Program-made: the position numbers and the translations under genes | Shown: positions 21,629-33,984 of the stretch, in pieces | How the letters are laid out: every line of letters starts with the position of its first letter | Position numbering within the stretch: the first letter of the stretch is position 1 | Origin: Penicillus capitatus | Lineage: Eukaryota; Chlorophyta | Assembly (NCBI GenBank): GCA_965649825.1 | Contig: OZ287712.1 | Coordinates: 1 to 64,000, forward strand | Reading direction: 5' to 3' | DNA length: 64,000 nt | The notes under the pieces: generated by a model | The model's database searches: none | What the model saw: the letters and a program-made list of their open reading frames with translations, nothing else | What the model was told of the DNA's origin: nothing

Positions 21629-23451
21629 AAACAAGGTGCATGAAGATGAGTACAATTCGAATCACGACGGTTTACGCTTTACAATACCCCATAACGGTTA
21701 CTCTTTAGGACTCACTCGAAAGCGGATTGGGACTGCCAGAAGAATGCCCATCTCCGAAAAGATGTGACTTGCGTTGACAGTTTTGGACACGTATTAAATA
21801 AAGTTTCAGATCGAACGAACGCGAACCTTTCCTGTCCCGATCTAAGCGACATATCCATTTCTCTTTTCTGCACCATACGGACATCTCTTGGTCGGTTCAG
21901 CATCGAAACGCTAGGATATGCGGTTGTGAGATTCGGTACTTCTTAAGACAGATACGTGGCCCTTCTGACGACCATTCGGTGTCGAGAGAAGTCACGTCGA
22001 TAGCAGCAGAACACTCGCCTCACGCGAAAACTGCATTTCGGAGTTCAGTTCGAGCAACCAAACTGCTTAAATGAGGTAGGTTATTAAAAAAGAGTCGCCC
22101 TCTGCAGACTTAATCAAGACAGGATCTCAAAAGATCTCTATAGAGTCGAAGTCGTCTTCTTGGGATCATACTTCGAATCTCCCAAAGCGGCATAGCAGTC
22201 CCTTCACGCACAACAGACAGAATCTTCAAAGTTTCAGCGAACAGTTACATTCCTTGTTTGTACTTCTTATTCACAAACAGCATCCGAACATGACCGAACT
22301 TCCGAGATAGTACTGACACCAAATGCTGCAGTCACAAGACAAAAGAGACTGCCAGCAGAAGAGGATGATGAATCTTCCGCCTACTCTTGACTGAGGATAG
22401 CGGAATGGTCTCCATCGAACAGAAAGAATTCTGCCAACTGACGAGTCCACCTCTGTTGTCCGACAGGCGGAGTAGTTCTGTTTCAATCGGGACTTCATTT
22501 CCATACTCCATTTCTGCAAAATACAGAAGACAGGGGTGTGATTCACAGTGTTCCAGATGTCCATCTATCCAGTCGCCAATGATCTGTTGTCCGATCTGTA
22601 TTTCATTATTGGTGTCGCCGGCGAGTGGTCCACTAATCAAACGAGTAATGCTTCTTCGGGTAGGCAGGCCCTCTTCAACTGAACGTTACTTTCGCTAGTC
22701 AAACAGCGCTACAGAAACACCAGATGTGTTGCTGGCCAAAGGGATCTTCCTCTTCACAAGTCGTCTGCAGTACACTGCATTGTGTGACTAAGTCGCACAT
22801 TTCTCATTTAGCGACGAAGGATCGGATTGGTGTGCAGCATAGCAGTTTGGTAAATGTGCACCACTCTAGAGGGAGTGGAGGCAGCAGAGAAGTGAACGTG
22901 CGAACAAACGTTCAAGACCACTGACACGGTGACTTGTGATACAGTAGTCGCCGGATTCGCTTTTGCTCGATAGCCAATCCAACGCGCCCTAGATCAATTC
23001 TCCATAATCCCTTGTAAACAAGGTAAATAAAACAAAAGCTGACAGTCTTCAATGAAGTCTGCCGCACTGAATAGCGAGCTCGAAGGACGAGAAAACCTAG
23101 GTAACCGTCATCTAGAATCGGTATCTTGGCATCGTAGCTCTGTTTTCTTCAGACGACGAAAGGATTTTCGATCGCTTTTGCAAGTTCTCGGACTTGCGTT
23201 GTCGACAACACCGCTGCGCTCAATCTTTTCGGCTTTACGAGGTTCGCCGCCTTCTCTTTACGTCGTCTTTGATGCGCATGTGTGCAATTATGACAGTCAT
23301 TATGTAAACGCACGTTCGCGTAGCCTCTTGCGTCGGCACGGATACCGCGAGAGCTTGAGAGACGTAAACACCAAAACAGACAATAAATGCCGAGTTGAAC
23401 GTTGACAGACTTGGGTAGGTTCAATAGACTGACAAAAATGAGACAGCAAAA
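21629..23451. other. Gene-poor stretch
   Basis: A leftward frame at 22640-22390 (IQIGQQIIGDWIDGHLEHC, YFAEMEYGNEVPIETELLRL) reads like protein but has no recognised relatives or supported gene ends. The rest shows nothing I can support. Confidence 0.4.
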
Positions 23452-23860
23452 CTAGATGGTAAGAACGTTGGATCGGCGGAAGCAGTTTCCACCGAGGTAA
23501 TTGCCGTCGGGGATGGATTCATAGTATATTTCCCACTTGACGCAAGCATTATCGCTCTTCCTGAAAGTCCAGGCGTTGCACCTGTTATCTGCAGGAAGAG
23601 AAACGAATGGATGTAAAATGGACACTGTGGCGTTTTCCTTACTGCACTCGCAGGAGTATTTGCAATCGAAAAAGTTCGGCGTGGTGATGCTTTCTATCCA
23701 GTTGCCCCCAGTGACGCGCACGCCATCGACCTCCGGACAGCTCCTCGCCACGGTCTCCTAAACCAGATCGCGATCGGTGAAGCGACACCAGACAAGCAAC
23801 TCGAACGTGGACGGCGACGAAGAGGCAGAACAAGACGAAGAAGTGTTTGCAGGAAGACAT
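23452..23860 (-). CDS. Secreted PAN/Apple-type domain protein
   Basis: Exons 23789-23860, 23643-23757 and 23452-23588 join through introns of 31 and 54 nt into exactly 108 codons. The N-terminus MSSCKHFFVLFCLFVAVHV is a signal peptide. The mature domain shows the PAN/Apple order: an early Cys (SCPEV), FFDCKYSCEC, then NNRCNAWTFRKSDNACVKWE and a final Cys (GGNCFRR). The C-x-A-W-T-F...C-x-x-W core is the family signature. PAN domains bind proteins or carbohydrates outside the cell and are frequent in adhesins of protists. This is a single-domain, very short member. An upstream in-frame Met at 23905 would add a non-hydrophobic extension, so 23860 is preferred. Confidence 0.75.
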
Positions 23861-26683
23861 GGCTGCAGGAAACGGGTTCAAGGTAGAAGCGCCGACGAAA
23901 ATCAAAATGACAAACCACGCGGATTGCGCGACTCCGCCGTCATTTTAAAGGTTATGGTAGGTTTTGATAGGACTGTACCTGGTCCCGAACCGCGGCTCAA
24001 ACGGATCTTAGGGTCCAAAATGACGGCGCTGTCCTGATGAGCTTCATCTTCGGTTAAGGTATCTACATAAACAGGCAAGAGATAGTATCCGTTTGAACAA
24101 GAACTCAGTAATGAGAAGTGTGTCCACTCACGGAGTGCTTCACAGCCTCTGAGGTTAAGAACAGGACTAGGAGGTGCAAAACAAGTCAGCTTTCAGTTCT
24201 CACTCACGCCCATCGTTCTTGCTTGGTAAGTGTATAGTGATGTGGACAAGGGCTGTCCGTTCAGAGGAAGTAAGATTCTGATATTTGTTTCTTGGTCGTT
24301 TCTAGCTTGATAGGTGCATCAACGAAACCTTCTTGCCTGTTCTCATGCTAACACATGACGATGAGTGTCTCCTGTTGATCGAGCTCTCCACGAGGGAAGA
24401 TGAGTTGCTTCACCGATTTGCGGACTACCTATAGAGTAGTCTCTTCGAGGACCCTGAGAACAAGTCATGAAACAATGCACAGAGGACGACAGTAAGCATA
24501 CCGCAACACGACGAAGAAGCTGTGTTCATCTCTCTTGCTTCTGTTTTTCGTGCCAGTTGTCATTTGACAGAATTCCACAGCCGCCTTTTGTAAACATGAA
24601 TGATTCCTAAACGACAAACATAACACAGGAACCGGACAGCCGATTTCTTACATTAGTTCTTCGACTCGCATGTCTGAAATGTAAAACAATCAAACCTAAA
24701 TCATCGCAGAGTCTTCGGAAAGCGGATAATGGGAATAAGTCTGAAGTCTGTTTTCTGTCACACCCGACCACTAAACACCATCGGTAAGAGCATGATAATC
24801 GAGTTACGGAGTTGGATGTCGGACGATATGACATTGAGATCGACGTATTCGGCCACTCGCTCTCCAGTGAGTTTCCCGACTTCTGCAAACGTCTTAGTTA
24901 CGCGGATTTTATTAGTCGTTGCCGTATGCTGATAGTGTGATCCTCATCGCAACATGTCCAGAGTAAACAGCGATATTTGTGCCATCTACAAAGCCCTTAT
25001 CGGACTCCTAACACTGTCACTGAGTCGGAAAAAAGACCACAAAGGGAGGTGCGACATGTCAGCTTGAACACTTGTATAGTGGTGGGGTGGGTCGAGATGA
25101 TGGAACTGGAGCACTCGTTCTCGTTTTTCAAAGCATCAAGCATTTGGAAACTTGTAGAACTACTTATGAGTAGTCAAAACAGCTCATGTGAGATAAATCG
25201 GCGGTCATCTAACAAACAATAGATAAAGAAAGCTGACGATAGGGAAAGAACAGATCCTTTGCAAGAATACATGTTGCGAATTAATAACGGTCACCGAATA
25301 CATCAAGAAAACTGCCTTGAAGACAGTATATACTTGCATTCAGCATGCAAATAACAACCAGCTTTCGTGTGATGTCAGGAATCGAAACGCCGTGTCTGAA
25401 ACTCCGCAGAAAAACGAATGGAGATGACTTGTATAATAAGTACACCCACAGATCGCCGTAACGCATTAGCAAGGTCGCATGTGCTACTGCTCTGGAGATT
25501 GTTAAGTTTCTGAATTCACCGCAGTACAACGCACACGAATGCACAGGCAGTGTTCGTCACAAAAGTCGGATACTCGTCTTTATGCCGCAACGCCGGTGGA
25601 ATGTCCGGAACAGAAGCACGGATTCCGCAAACAGATCGGTTTCGTGACTGACGAGGGTTTACGTTCAAAGTCGCGATCTCCGCCAGTGAACGGCGCGCTC
25701 TGTCGGCCGCGCAGATGCAACAATAGATTGCTGACTCGGACATCTCTTTGATGCATGTATAAATTTGGACGAACGAACGAACGAACGAACGCGATTGATT
25801 TGACATCGGCCGTTAGTTCAAAGAGGTTTGACGACCTGCTGTATCTGCTCCCTCATACGACCGTTTGGCCGAACCAAATCGACCTCTTTCTTTTCGCATG
25901 CCACAAAGAGTAGTCTTCACCTGATCACATCATCAGACAGCAGTGATAGAAGAATGATTCGGTATTCTGAATTGAAATCAAGATCGAAATCGGTAGACTG
26001 TACTGAACAAGAATAGTCAATAACTAGTGCTTTAGGACTGTCTGGCTTGTCCAAATGAACACTGCCAAACTGCCAGCCGTCTGCGCTACAACGAGGATGT
26101 TCTTACGCATAACGAACGAATACTTTAGCAAAATGGCACTCTCAAACAAACTAGGTGGAACTTCCCTTGAGGGGTGAATCCAACTCCATTCATTCCTCGT
26201 TTTAGAGGTCGCCGACAACAATGAATTCAGATCTCTCGATGTTGATTTTCCTTATCGTCGTCGATAGACATCCACGTTCAACTCTACTATTGTGAAGAAG
26301 AACAAGTCTGGTCCGCGGTCTCTTTTCTGCTGTGTACTCCAAGAGAATGCAATCATAGAAGATTTCTGTTTGAACATGGAGTCAGTCACATGGCTGTTTC
26401 CTTTGCTAAAAACAAGGTTAGGGCTGTTCATATGACAGATCGCTGATCGATCTGGATCCACACAGGCAGATGTGTTCTCCTCGTCAGCAGCGATATTTGG
26501 AGGACATCAGACCTGCTTGTACAGAGATTCTCTTTGTCGCAGCACTGTGGACATCCTGCCTTCTATATAGAAAAGATTATCTTTGACCGAGAGATTGTGT
26601 GTTTGCAATGTCAATGGACTAACAACATGTCTTTCTCCATGGATCCTCACAGACAGAATGTCCCAATAACATGTGTCTTTCGT
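23861..26683. other. Gene-poor stretch
   Basis: No frame here carries a recognised domain. A run of GAAC tetranucleotides occurs at about 25771-25792. Nothing else is supported. Confidence 0.45.
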
Positions 26684-27422
26684 CTAATCGTCACCATCGT
26701 CATCGCCATCACCCCCTCCTTGTTTCGATCTAAGCAACACGCGATGTCTCATTGTTGAGTTTCTGAGAGAGAGACAAACTTTTCAGATCTCCTCTTCACA
26801 CGGCCAGGGCGACCTCCACCAAATGGACTGGTCACAGAGAAATCGATATGCTTTTCGCTGTCGACTCGGACAATAAAGGATGGTATGTTCACAATCTGCT
26901 TCCCCACACTGCAGACCATCATCGGCACACTGCATCGATATTACGATCCCTACCGAATGTGGCGCTGAAAGATCAATACACGTGCATGGTGAATGGATTT
27001 CGCCAATCCTTGTTTGAAGACCAACGTCTGCAAACGTCTCTCCAGGAAATTCTGAGGCGTCAATTCCAACACGTAATCGAGTTTATCCTGATCTTCTTGG
27101 AGAAGACCATAGCGATACATGCGTCTCATCAACGCCCGACCCTCAAAGATACGCTTCGGATCATTCTCATCCAACATGAGCAACGTCCGAGCAGCATTGC
27201 GGATCTTGGACAAGGCCACTTGAACACGCCATAGCTCTCGCTTGTTTTTCAATCCATACTCTCCGACCAGCTTCAACTCAGCATCCAGTCTCTCCTTTTC
27301 AAATGGTCGACGTGGACGCTTTGATACCTTGGTGCCTGAGAGAAGAGGGGATCGTTCAGCAGGGATCACCACGTAGAATCGGGAAACAGCTTACGTCGAC
27401 GGTAGTAGCGGATCTTCGGCAT
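26684..27422 (-). CDS. RPS9: 40S ribosomal protein S9 (uS4)
   Basis: Four exons (27395-27422, 26954-27335, 26780-26908, 26684-26729) join through introns of 59, 45 and 50 nt into 195 codons. The protein begins [20 protein letters not shown] and follows uS4 throughout: [58 protein letters not shown] and [18 protein letters not shown]. The Gly/Asp-rich tail typical of eukaryotic S9 follows. uS4 binds 18S rRNA early in small-subunit assembly and contributes to decoding accuracy. Length and motif order are normal, so this is a functional gene and a good calibration of splice-site rules in this genome. Its start lies only 61 bp from the start of the divergent exonuclease-RecG gene, implying a shared promoter region. 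Confidence 0.96.
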
Positions 27423-27483
27423 GGTGTCGAGTCAGGCCGAACAGAGCTGGCGGCGTCGAGAGAGATGCGCTGGATGACTGACG
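27423..27483. promoter_or_regulatory. Shared 61-bp intergenic region, RPS9 / exonuclease-RecG
   Basis: Only 61 bp separate the divergent start codons, so 5' UTRs and promoter must be very compact or overlap. No TATA box is evident. Confidence 0.5.
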
Positions 27484-30400
27484 ATGATGGAAGACGCCTA
27501 TCTAAATCGTCACCATCTTCGGCGTCACATCCTTCCTTCAAGAAGAGATCTCGGAAATGCAGGCAGCACTCAAAAAGTCGCTGCATCACTCCCCGAGGGT
27601 CTTTCTTCGGAAGATGTCTCCTTTCCCTAATGGATTGCATTCTGAGTCGCGAAGATCGCTGCACCGTCAGACCTTTGTAAATGATCATTTCATTCTTCAG
27701 TCAAGAAGACTGCCTTGTGTAGACGACTGCCGTGAGTCAGCGTTCATTCGATCCAGTCCGTGTTGAGAAAGGGATTTCATGGGAACGCAGTAAAGGCTTC
27801 GTCAACGCACTCGGTCGCGGCACCTCGACATTTCAAGACTTCCTGGCGAGCTGGGACCCTCTCTTGCCGTCGAGTGTTTATGTGTCTCTGTCGTAGATTC
27901 CTCAACTGACGGATTATTGGAAGCAAGTTAGCAATGAGACAAAGCTGTCTGCTCAGCTTAAGTATTGGGTCGATCGAGCCAGCATCTACAATCTACTGAG
28001 TGTGGCCGAACGCCAGAAACTGTGCAATGAGGTCGAGTTGCATCTCAAGTCGTCATGTCGCGTCGCATGGAATCTCCCATCGGAATTCGACGGTTGCTAG
28101 GGTGCTGCCAACACAGGAGCTTGATTCCGAGAGCAGACCTTCAAGACCAGTTGTGAAGTATGCTGAGCCTTGTATGGATGTTCTACCAGACTACACACTC
28201 ATTGGCATTGATTTTGAAACGAATGGCCTCGATAGAGAAGGACGATATCAGGTCGTTGAGATGGCGGCGATGAATTTCTCTTCAGGAAACGTGTTTCACT
28301 CTCTGATCAATCCTGGAGAAGGTGTTCGGTGGAATCGCTATGCCGAATCATCTCATGGTGTATCCGAAGACATGGCGGTGAATGACAATGTGCTGTACTG
28401 GGAGGATGTGTGGGATCAGTTTCTCAAATGGTCAGAACTGGAAGCAGAAGCGCAGAGTCTGGTGCTCGTGGCGCACAATGGCTTTGCTTTTGATTTCGAT
28501 ATCATCCTGCGCAAATGTCAGAACCGTATCAAAGAAAAGTGGTTCTACTTGGATTCGCTAAGCTATGCGCACCACTTATCAAAGAAAGGCGTTCTGGATT
28601 CGCCATTTAAACTCAGTTCTTTACGGGAACGCTTTGAGATTCCGCCTTATGGTAACACTCTGATCGGCAAGGTCTTTCCAATTAGCACATCTCTTTGTGA
28701 TTAGGGACGTCACATCAGGCAGATGTTGATGTTGTCGATCTGGGAAGGGTCCTGCATGCACTCTTCCTTCTTGACGGCGGAGGTCCCCAACAGTTGATTG
28801 GTACTAGCATACACAATGGCGAAAATGAATGGTGTCGGAGCTACGAGTCTACGGTTGCGTCACAACAACAGCGACCTCTCTTGATACAGAAACGGCCAAA
28901 TTATCTCAACAAAGATGCAGCACAGTCTGTTTGTCAAGAAATCAAAGAGAAGAGCGAGCCCGTTAGACGCTCCAACAAGTTAACGCAACGGACGAGAAGG
29001 CACACAAAGTCTCCATGTACAGGTCAGTCTCTATTACTTTCTTCAACAAAGGGAGATGAATGGTTTCAGATCGAGGACAACTTTCTCGACTCCTCTGCCA
29101 AGATCTCGAAGAGAAACGTTTCTTTACGCCCAGCATCACAAGAAAATTGAAGAACTCGGGATTCTCAAGTCTCTTGATTGTGCGCTGCTCTCTTCTAAGA
29201 CGGATGTTGCACGAGGCTGTGTTTTTACAGATTCTGAAGCACATACCGCGTGCGTATATTTATATGTCCGATCCGACATCCATGGCCGAAAGTTCGGAGA
29301 CGCCTGTCATGCTCGAAGCAACTGTTTCTCAGTGCAATGTCAGCCTAACAAAAGCTGGCGTTATCATCCAATGGAGATTTCAGCTATTGCATGGTTCAGA
29401 GTCCTGGACGGCGCAGAGCAGTCAATTCTGCGGAAAAACAAACTTAAGTCGGTTTGTCGCTCAAAGCAAAGTCAAGCGGTTTCCAGTCGGTACCGAAGTC
29501 GTCGTTGTCGGGAAGGTCACCTGGTACATCCTCCGCAGAAAACAGTGCGAGATCACACTAAGCCGGCTGATGCATGTCGAATCTCTCAAATCGCACTCAA
29601 TGCTGCCCATTCATCGTGCCAAGAAAGAAATTAAGGCTGAGATGTTTTATGACATTGTCAATAAAGCCATCGATGTAGTGGAACCACTGTCGCATCTCGA
29701 TGTCTATCCATCATCAATTTTCGAGCAATACCAGACAAACAGTTGGCTTAAGGCGCTGTTCACATTGCATCGCCCAACTTCCGATGAAGCTGTTCAGGAA
29801 GCAAAGAACACGATCAAGTTCCACGTACGCTTTCTTTCATCCCAAGCAACCCTGTTTAATCTTCCACTAGGAGATTGTTTGTCTGCACACGTTGCTGCTG
29901 TGCAAAACCAGAGAAACGGCTGCGGCGACCAAGGAGGATGTGTCATTTCCCATCGAGGAAACGCACATGCTTGATGTTTGCCGACAGGCTTTCGGCATGC
30001 CGTTGACAGAAGATCAAAATCGATCCATTCAAGAGATCCTTGAAAGCATGAGTGGAAGAGCACCGATGACCCGGATTCTGCAAGGAGATGTCGGAACGGG
30101 CAAGACCATTGTTGCTCTTATGACCATGTTCAATTGTTACGGGGCAGGTATTGTCTGCTACGCGGGTAGAAGTTGCGTGATGGTGTCTTACAGAATACCA
30201 ATCGGCCTTAGTTGCACCGACAGAAATTTTGGCCCAGCAGCACTACAGTACCCTCGTCGATCTCATTTCAAAATGTCCATCAGAGAGCCAACCGACGGCA
30301 GCTCTCTTGACTTCTTCCACAAAGATGTCAGAAAGAGATGAAGTTCTGGAGCAACTTGCTTCTGGAAAGATCCACTTGTTGGTGGGAACACATTCCCTGT

Positions 30401-31462
30401 TCAGCAAGAGTGTCCTCTTTAAGAGACTGGCACTTGTCGTCGTCGATGAACAGCACAAGTTCGGCGTGGATCAAAGACAGAGCATCAGGGCAATGAACGA
30501 CGTTTCTCCGCATCTGCTGATGATGTCAGCCACTCCCATACCAAGAAGTCTTGCACTGATTGTGTACGGGACAGTTTCCGTTTCCACCATCAGAACCAAC
30601 TTAACAGGGAAGCAAAACGTTGAGACGCACATCGTCTACGAATCGGACAATCAAGGAATCGATGCAATGTACCAGAAAGCGCTGCAAGAAGTAGAAACAG
30701 GCGGTCAGGTGTACATTGTGTTTCCGACCATTGCGCACACTGAAGCTAAAAGACTTGTCGATCTCAAGTCTGCGACCGAACAATACGATATATTGCGGCG
30801 AACCAGATTTGCTGGATGTCAGTGCGGACTCGTACACGGCAGACTATCTGGAGAAGAAAAGAGCGAAGCATTCAAGGCGTTTGCAAGAGGGGAAACACAA
30901 GTGCTCATCTCGACCACAGTGATCGAAGTGGGCATGGATGTCCACAAAGCATCCATGATCATCATCCATCATCCGGAGAGATTCGGACTGGCCCAGTTAC
31001 ACCAATTGAGAGGCCGCGTTGGTCGAGGCAACCGTCCGTCCACGTGCTATCTCGTCCCACCAGGTAAGGACACAGTATCCAGGTCATCGGCGAAATACCT
31101 GCTCGACACTCGCAGATAGAGTGCCTCGGCTGCATATCCTGACAGAAACGTCTGATGGGGAAGCCATTGCGACTGCTGACTTGGCAAATAGGTGAACACG
31201 CACATGTGACCCTTGCTTCGCGGCCGAATGCCATTGTCTGCTGAACAGAGGTCCTGGCGATTTCTTTGGGTCCCGACAGAGCGGATTCCAATCCTGGATG
31301 ACATTTCCCTTGACAGACCTGCTCGCCGATGAAGAGATTGTCACAAAAGCGAAGAATGCCGCCGAGGGTATTCTTAAAACGACAAGCGGAGAGATCCCAG
31401 AGCCGCTTGCGCAGATGATGAAGGCTCAAGGATTCCCTTCACTTGACGACTTTGAAATCTAG
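27484..31462 (+). CDS. recG: DEDDh exonuclease - RecG helicase fusion
   Basis: Twelve exons close into one frame of 1,147 codons: 27484-27615, 27671-27731, 27757-27875, 27897-28031, 28117-28651, 28705-29022, 29070-29179, 29231-29824, 29871-30147, 30194-31063, 31116-31191, 31249-31462. Residues 1-149 are novel. Residues 170-345 form a DnaQ-like exonuclease: IDFET (D181, E183), NGFAFDFD, and HQADVD (H331, D336). Residues about 435-1146 are RecG: a wedge/OB region, Walker A GDVGTGKT near 740, APTEILAQQH, DEQHKFG near 845, SATPIPRS, HGRLSGEEK, RGRVGRG, and RGPGDFFGSRQSG. RecG reverses stalled forks and unwinds D-loops and R-loops; in photosynthetic eukaryotes it works in organelles. The basic N-terminus could be a targeting peptide. 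The fused 3'-5' exonuclease could trim ends made by the helicase, which is inference. Exon 4 borders (21-nt and 85-nt introns) are the least certain. Confidence 0.9.
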
Positions 31463-31531
31463 ATCGCATCATTTTGTACTAGACCATCATCCATCATTAC
31501 GTTCTGACGCCGTCGCGGTCTGCTACTTTCA

Positions 31532-32861
31532 ATGCCGAAAAAGAGAAAAAGTGGCGCATCTGTTCCGGCTGATGCCATCTGGTGTTTCTACTGTGACCGG
31601 ACTTTCAAAGACGAAAGTACCCTCGTGACGCACCAGAAAGCCAAACACTATCGGTGTTCCACCTGCAACAAGAAAATGAACACGGCACAAGGACTGCAAG
31701 TGCATTGCGAACAAGTGCACAAAATCAAGTTGACTGGGTAAGAAACGGTAAAGTCACCAGATTGTTCGAACACCACATTCTTAGTCGGTGGACCCGGTTG
31801 CTCGATTCTTTGCTCTTTAATGAACATTCTGTTCACGTAAGCCACTTCTTCGGCTTTGTTCTCTTGCCTGCGTTTCTATTTTTTCTCTTCCCCTTTGATA
31901 CATTGACTAACGTGCACGTTTGGCTATTGCTCCATCTACAGTGTGCCTGGTGCCAAAGAAGGAAGAGAGAACATGCAGATCGAGATCTTTGGAATGGCCG
32001 GTATTCCTTCGGACGTTTATATGGGAGCACCACCAGGTGAACTCTGGTTCAAATGTTCAGTTCTTCCTTTACTGGTTACCTGTTCTGTTGGCAGAGCTGT
32101 TCAGAAAGGCAACAAAACGTCAGGTGATGCTGGGTGCTGCCTTGGTTGATGAGAAAGGCAACTTGCGACCGGACGCAGCGACAAACTCGGCATCTCTGAT
32201 CATGCCATCCATGCTAGTGCCACCTCCACAAACGCTTTTCCAGTTCTATCGCGCAGAGTACCATCATATGAAGACAACAGGAGGTGTATGCCATCTAGGC
32301 CACGTAGAATGGCGGACACCACTCCTGCGAAACCTGTCCAGCCAGCCTCTTATGGTTGTTCATGTCTTTCCCACCAAGAAACTGAGGGGCCCGTCTAGGT
32401 GGTCTTGTTTCGCCAGCGCAAGTGAATGCACTGCAGACCAACGCTTCACTTCTGTTTCCTCAAGGATCCTACGGAGCATCTCAGCCCAAAAACGGTGTAC
32501 TTGTTCAACAGAAGACAATGACTTCTACGCCCAACAACACTGGCACACAGGCGCAAGAGTCAAGCACACAGTCCGCTACGACACCGGGTTCGACGCCAGC
32601 AGCGTCGAGCTTTGTCTTCCCTCAGTCAGGAGGCTTTCCAGGTATCATCTCCGCCTTCAATAGACATCGAGCAACGGATGTGTGTGAAGGCATGTCGACA
32701 CAAACAAACAATCCACGATCACAGTTTGTTTGGAAGAATGAAGAACTGTCTATGGTATGTATGACCTATCACCTATGCTGATTGCCTATCTGTGATATGT
32801 CGTGCAGGAAGAGGCTAGAGCCAAGCTAGCCAAATATGCTTCGCCGAACAACTTAGCCTGA
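31532..32861 (+). CDS. ZNF207: BuGZ/ZNF207-like zinc finger protein
   Basis: Five exons (31532-31737, 31942-32036, 32095-32283, 32387-32754, 32808-32861) total 304 codons. The N-terminus has two C2H2 fingers, WCFYCDRTFKDESTLVTHQ and YRCSTCNKKMNTAQGLQVH, followed by MQIEIFGMAGIPSDV, matching the invariant BuGZ block. The middle is low-complexity S/T/Q/P. The C-terminus LSMEEARAKLAKYASP corresponds to the conserved end of ZNF207. BuGZ stabilises the checkpoint protein Bub3, binds microtubules at the kinetochore and forms condensates. A GLEBS motif for Bub3 was not clearly found. The fourth exon boundary (103-nt intron at 32284-32386) was chosen because it alone keeps frame without stops. Confidence 0.85.
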
Positions 32862-33984
32862 TGTGCTCGATACTATTCTTTAAACTGAATGCACTAGAAA
32901 TAACAACAGTGAGAGATGTACTTCGAGATACACGACATTGCTGTTATGTTTGTGCAGTTTCTTACTGGACCATCAACAGAAACATTGCGAACAGCAAGCA
33001 AGCAGTATGCGGAGTATTATTCGAAGTGCCTTTTGCTTTGGTGCGAATTTAAGCGCCTCTTACCGCTGTCTGTGAAATGATGCATCATTCAAATGACTGC
33101 TCATCAATTTCAAACAAGGTTGTGCCCGTTGTGAATCCCCACAGTGTACAAGAGCATTGACAAAGTAGGTCCCTAACAGGAGTGTCCACCAGTGAATTCA
33201 TAGAGCTATAGCAACATCCAAGTGCAGAAGAAATCGAGTGTTCCACGCCAGAGATGTCTTAAGTCAGACAGCACACGTTACCTCAGTAACGGACGACTGA
33301 TCAATCTCATTGATGAGTTTGGGATGCGTCATGTCTGACACGAGTCAGCCAAATTAGCAGATTGCATCAATGTTCTTAATGAACACGCGTTGTCTCTGAG
33401 GCGCTGAAGCAGCGTCGTTTCCTTTCGCAGGAGTCTCGCCGAACAGCGGGTTCCCTGTAATCAGCAGCGTAGACACGCTACCAGAATAGTCTTCTGTCTC
33501 TGGACGTGAAACGAAAGGTGCTGGCGAGGGAGATGAGTTGTGCAAGAGGTGAAGACGTGCGTGACTGGAAGACTTATTCGTTTCCATGTTCGACGGCGTG
33601 ATGCTTTGCATCAAAAGCGAGTTATGAACAGTGTCTCTCTGGATATGTGCTTTACAGCAACACCGTTCATATCGACTAAGACAGCAAGAAGAAGAAAGGA
33701 CATAGGGGAAAGAAAACTTCTTAATTACAAAGAAATTAGAGTTAGTCCGGTGCCAGACGCACAAGAGTGGTAGAGTGTCTCTCCTGACGGTGCCACTGAG
33801 ATACATTCCAGACATTACCAAAGGCACACCATGACCCAACGAGACACGCGCGAGTTCGTGGTTGCAAAAGAACTGACTGACCACCCACGGCGACGAAGTA
33901 ATGATTCAGAACAAAGGAGAAAGTCAGCTTCCATAAGTGCAGCATCTGTAAGGTAACGCGATCAAGATTTCCAACCGCACTGAC
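32862..33984. other. No confident gene
   Basis: Leftward frames at 33884-33354 contain a Ser/Pro-rich tail (SSPSPAPFVSRPETEDYSG) but no domain, start or splice sites I can defend. The region separates BuGZ from the integrase relic. Confidence 0.4.
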
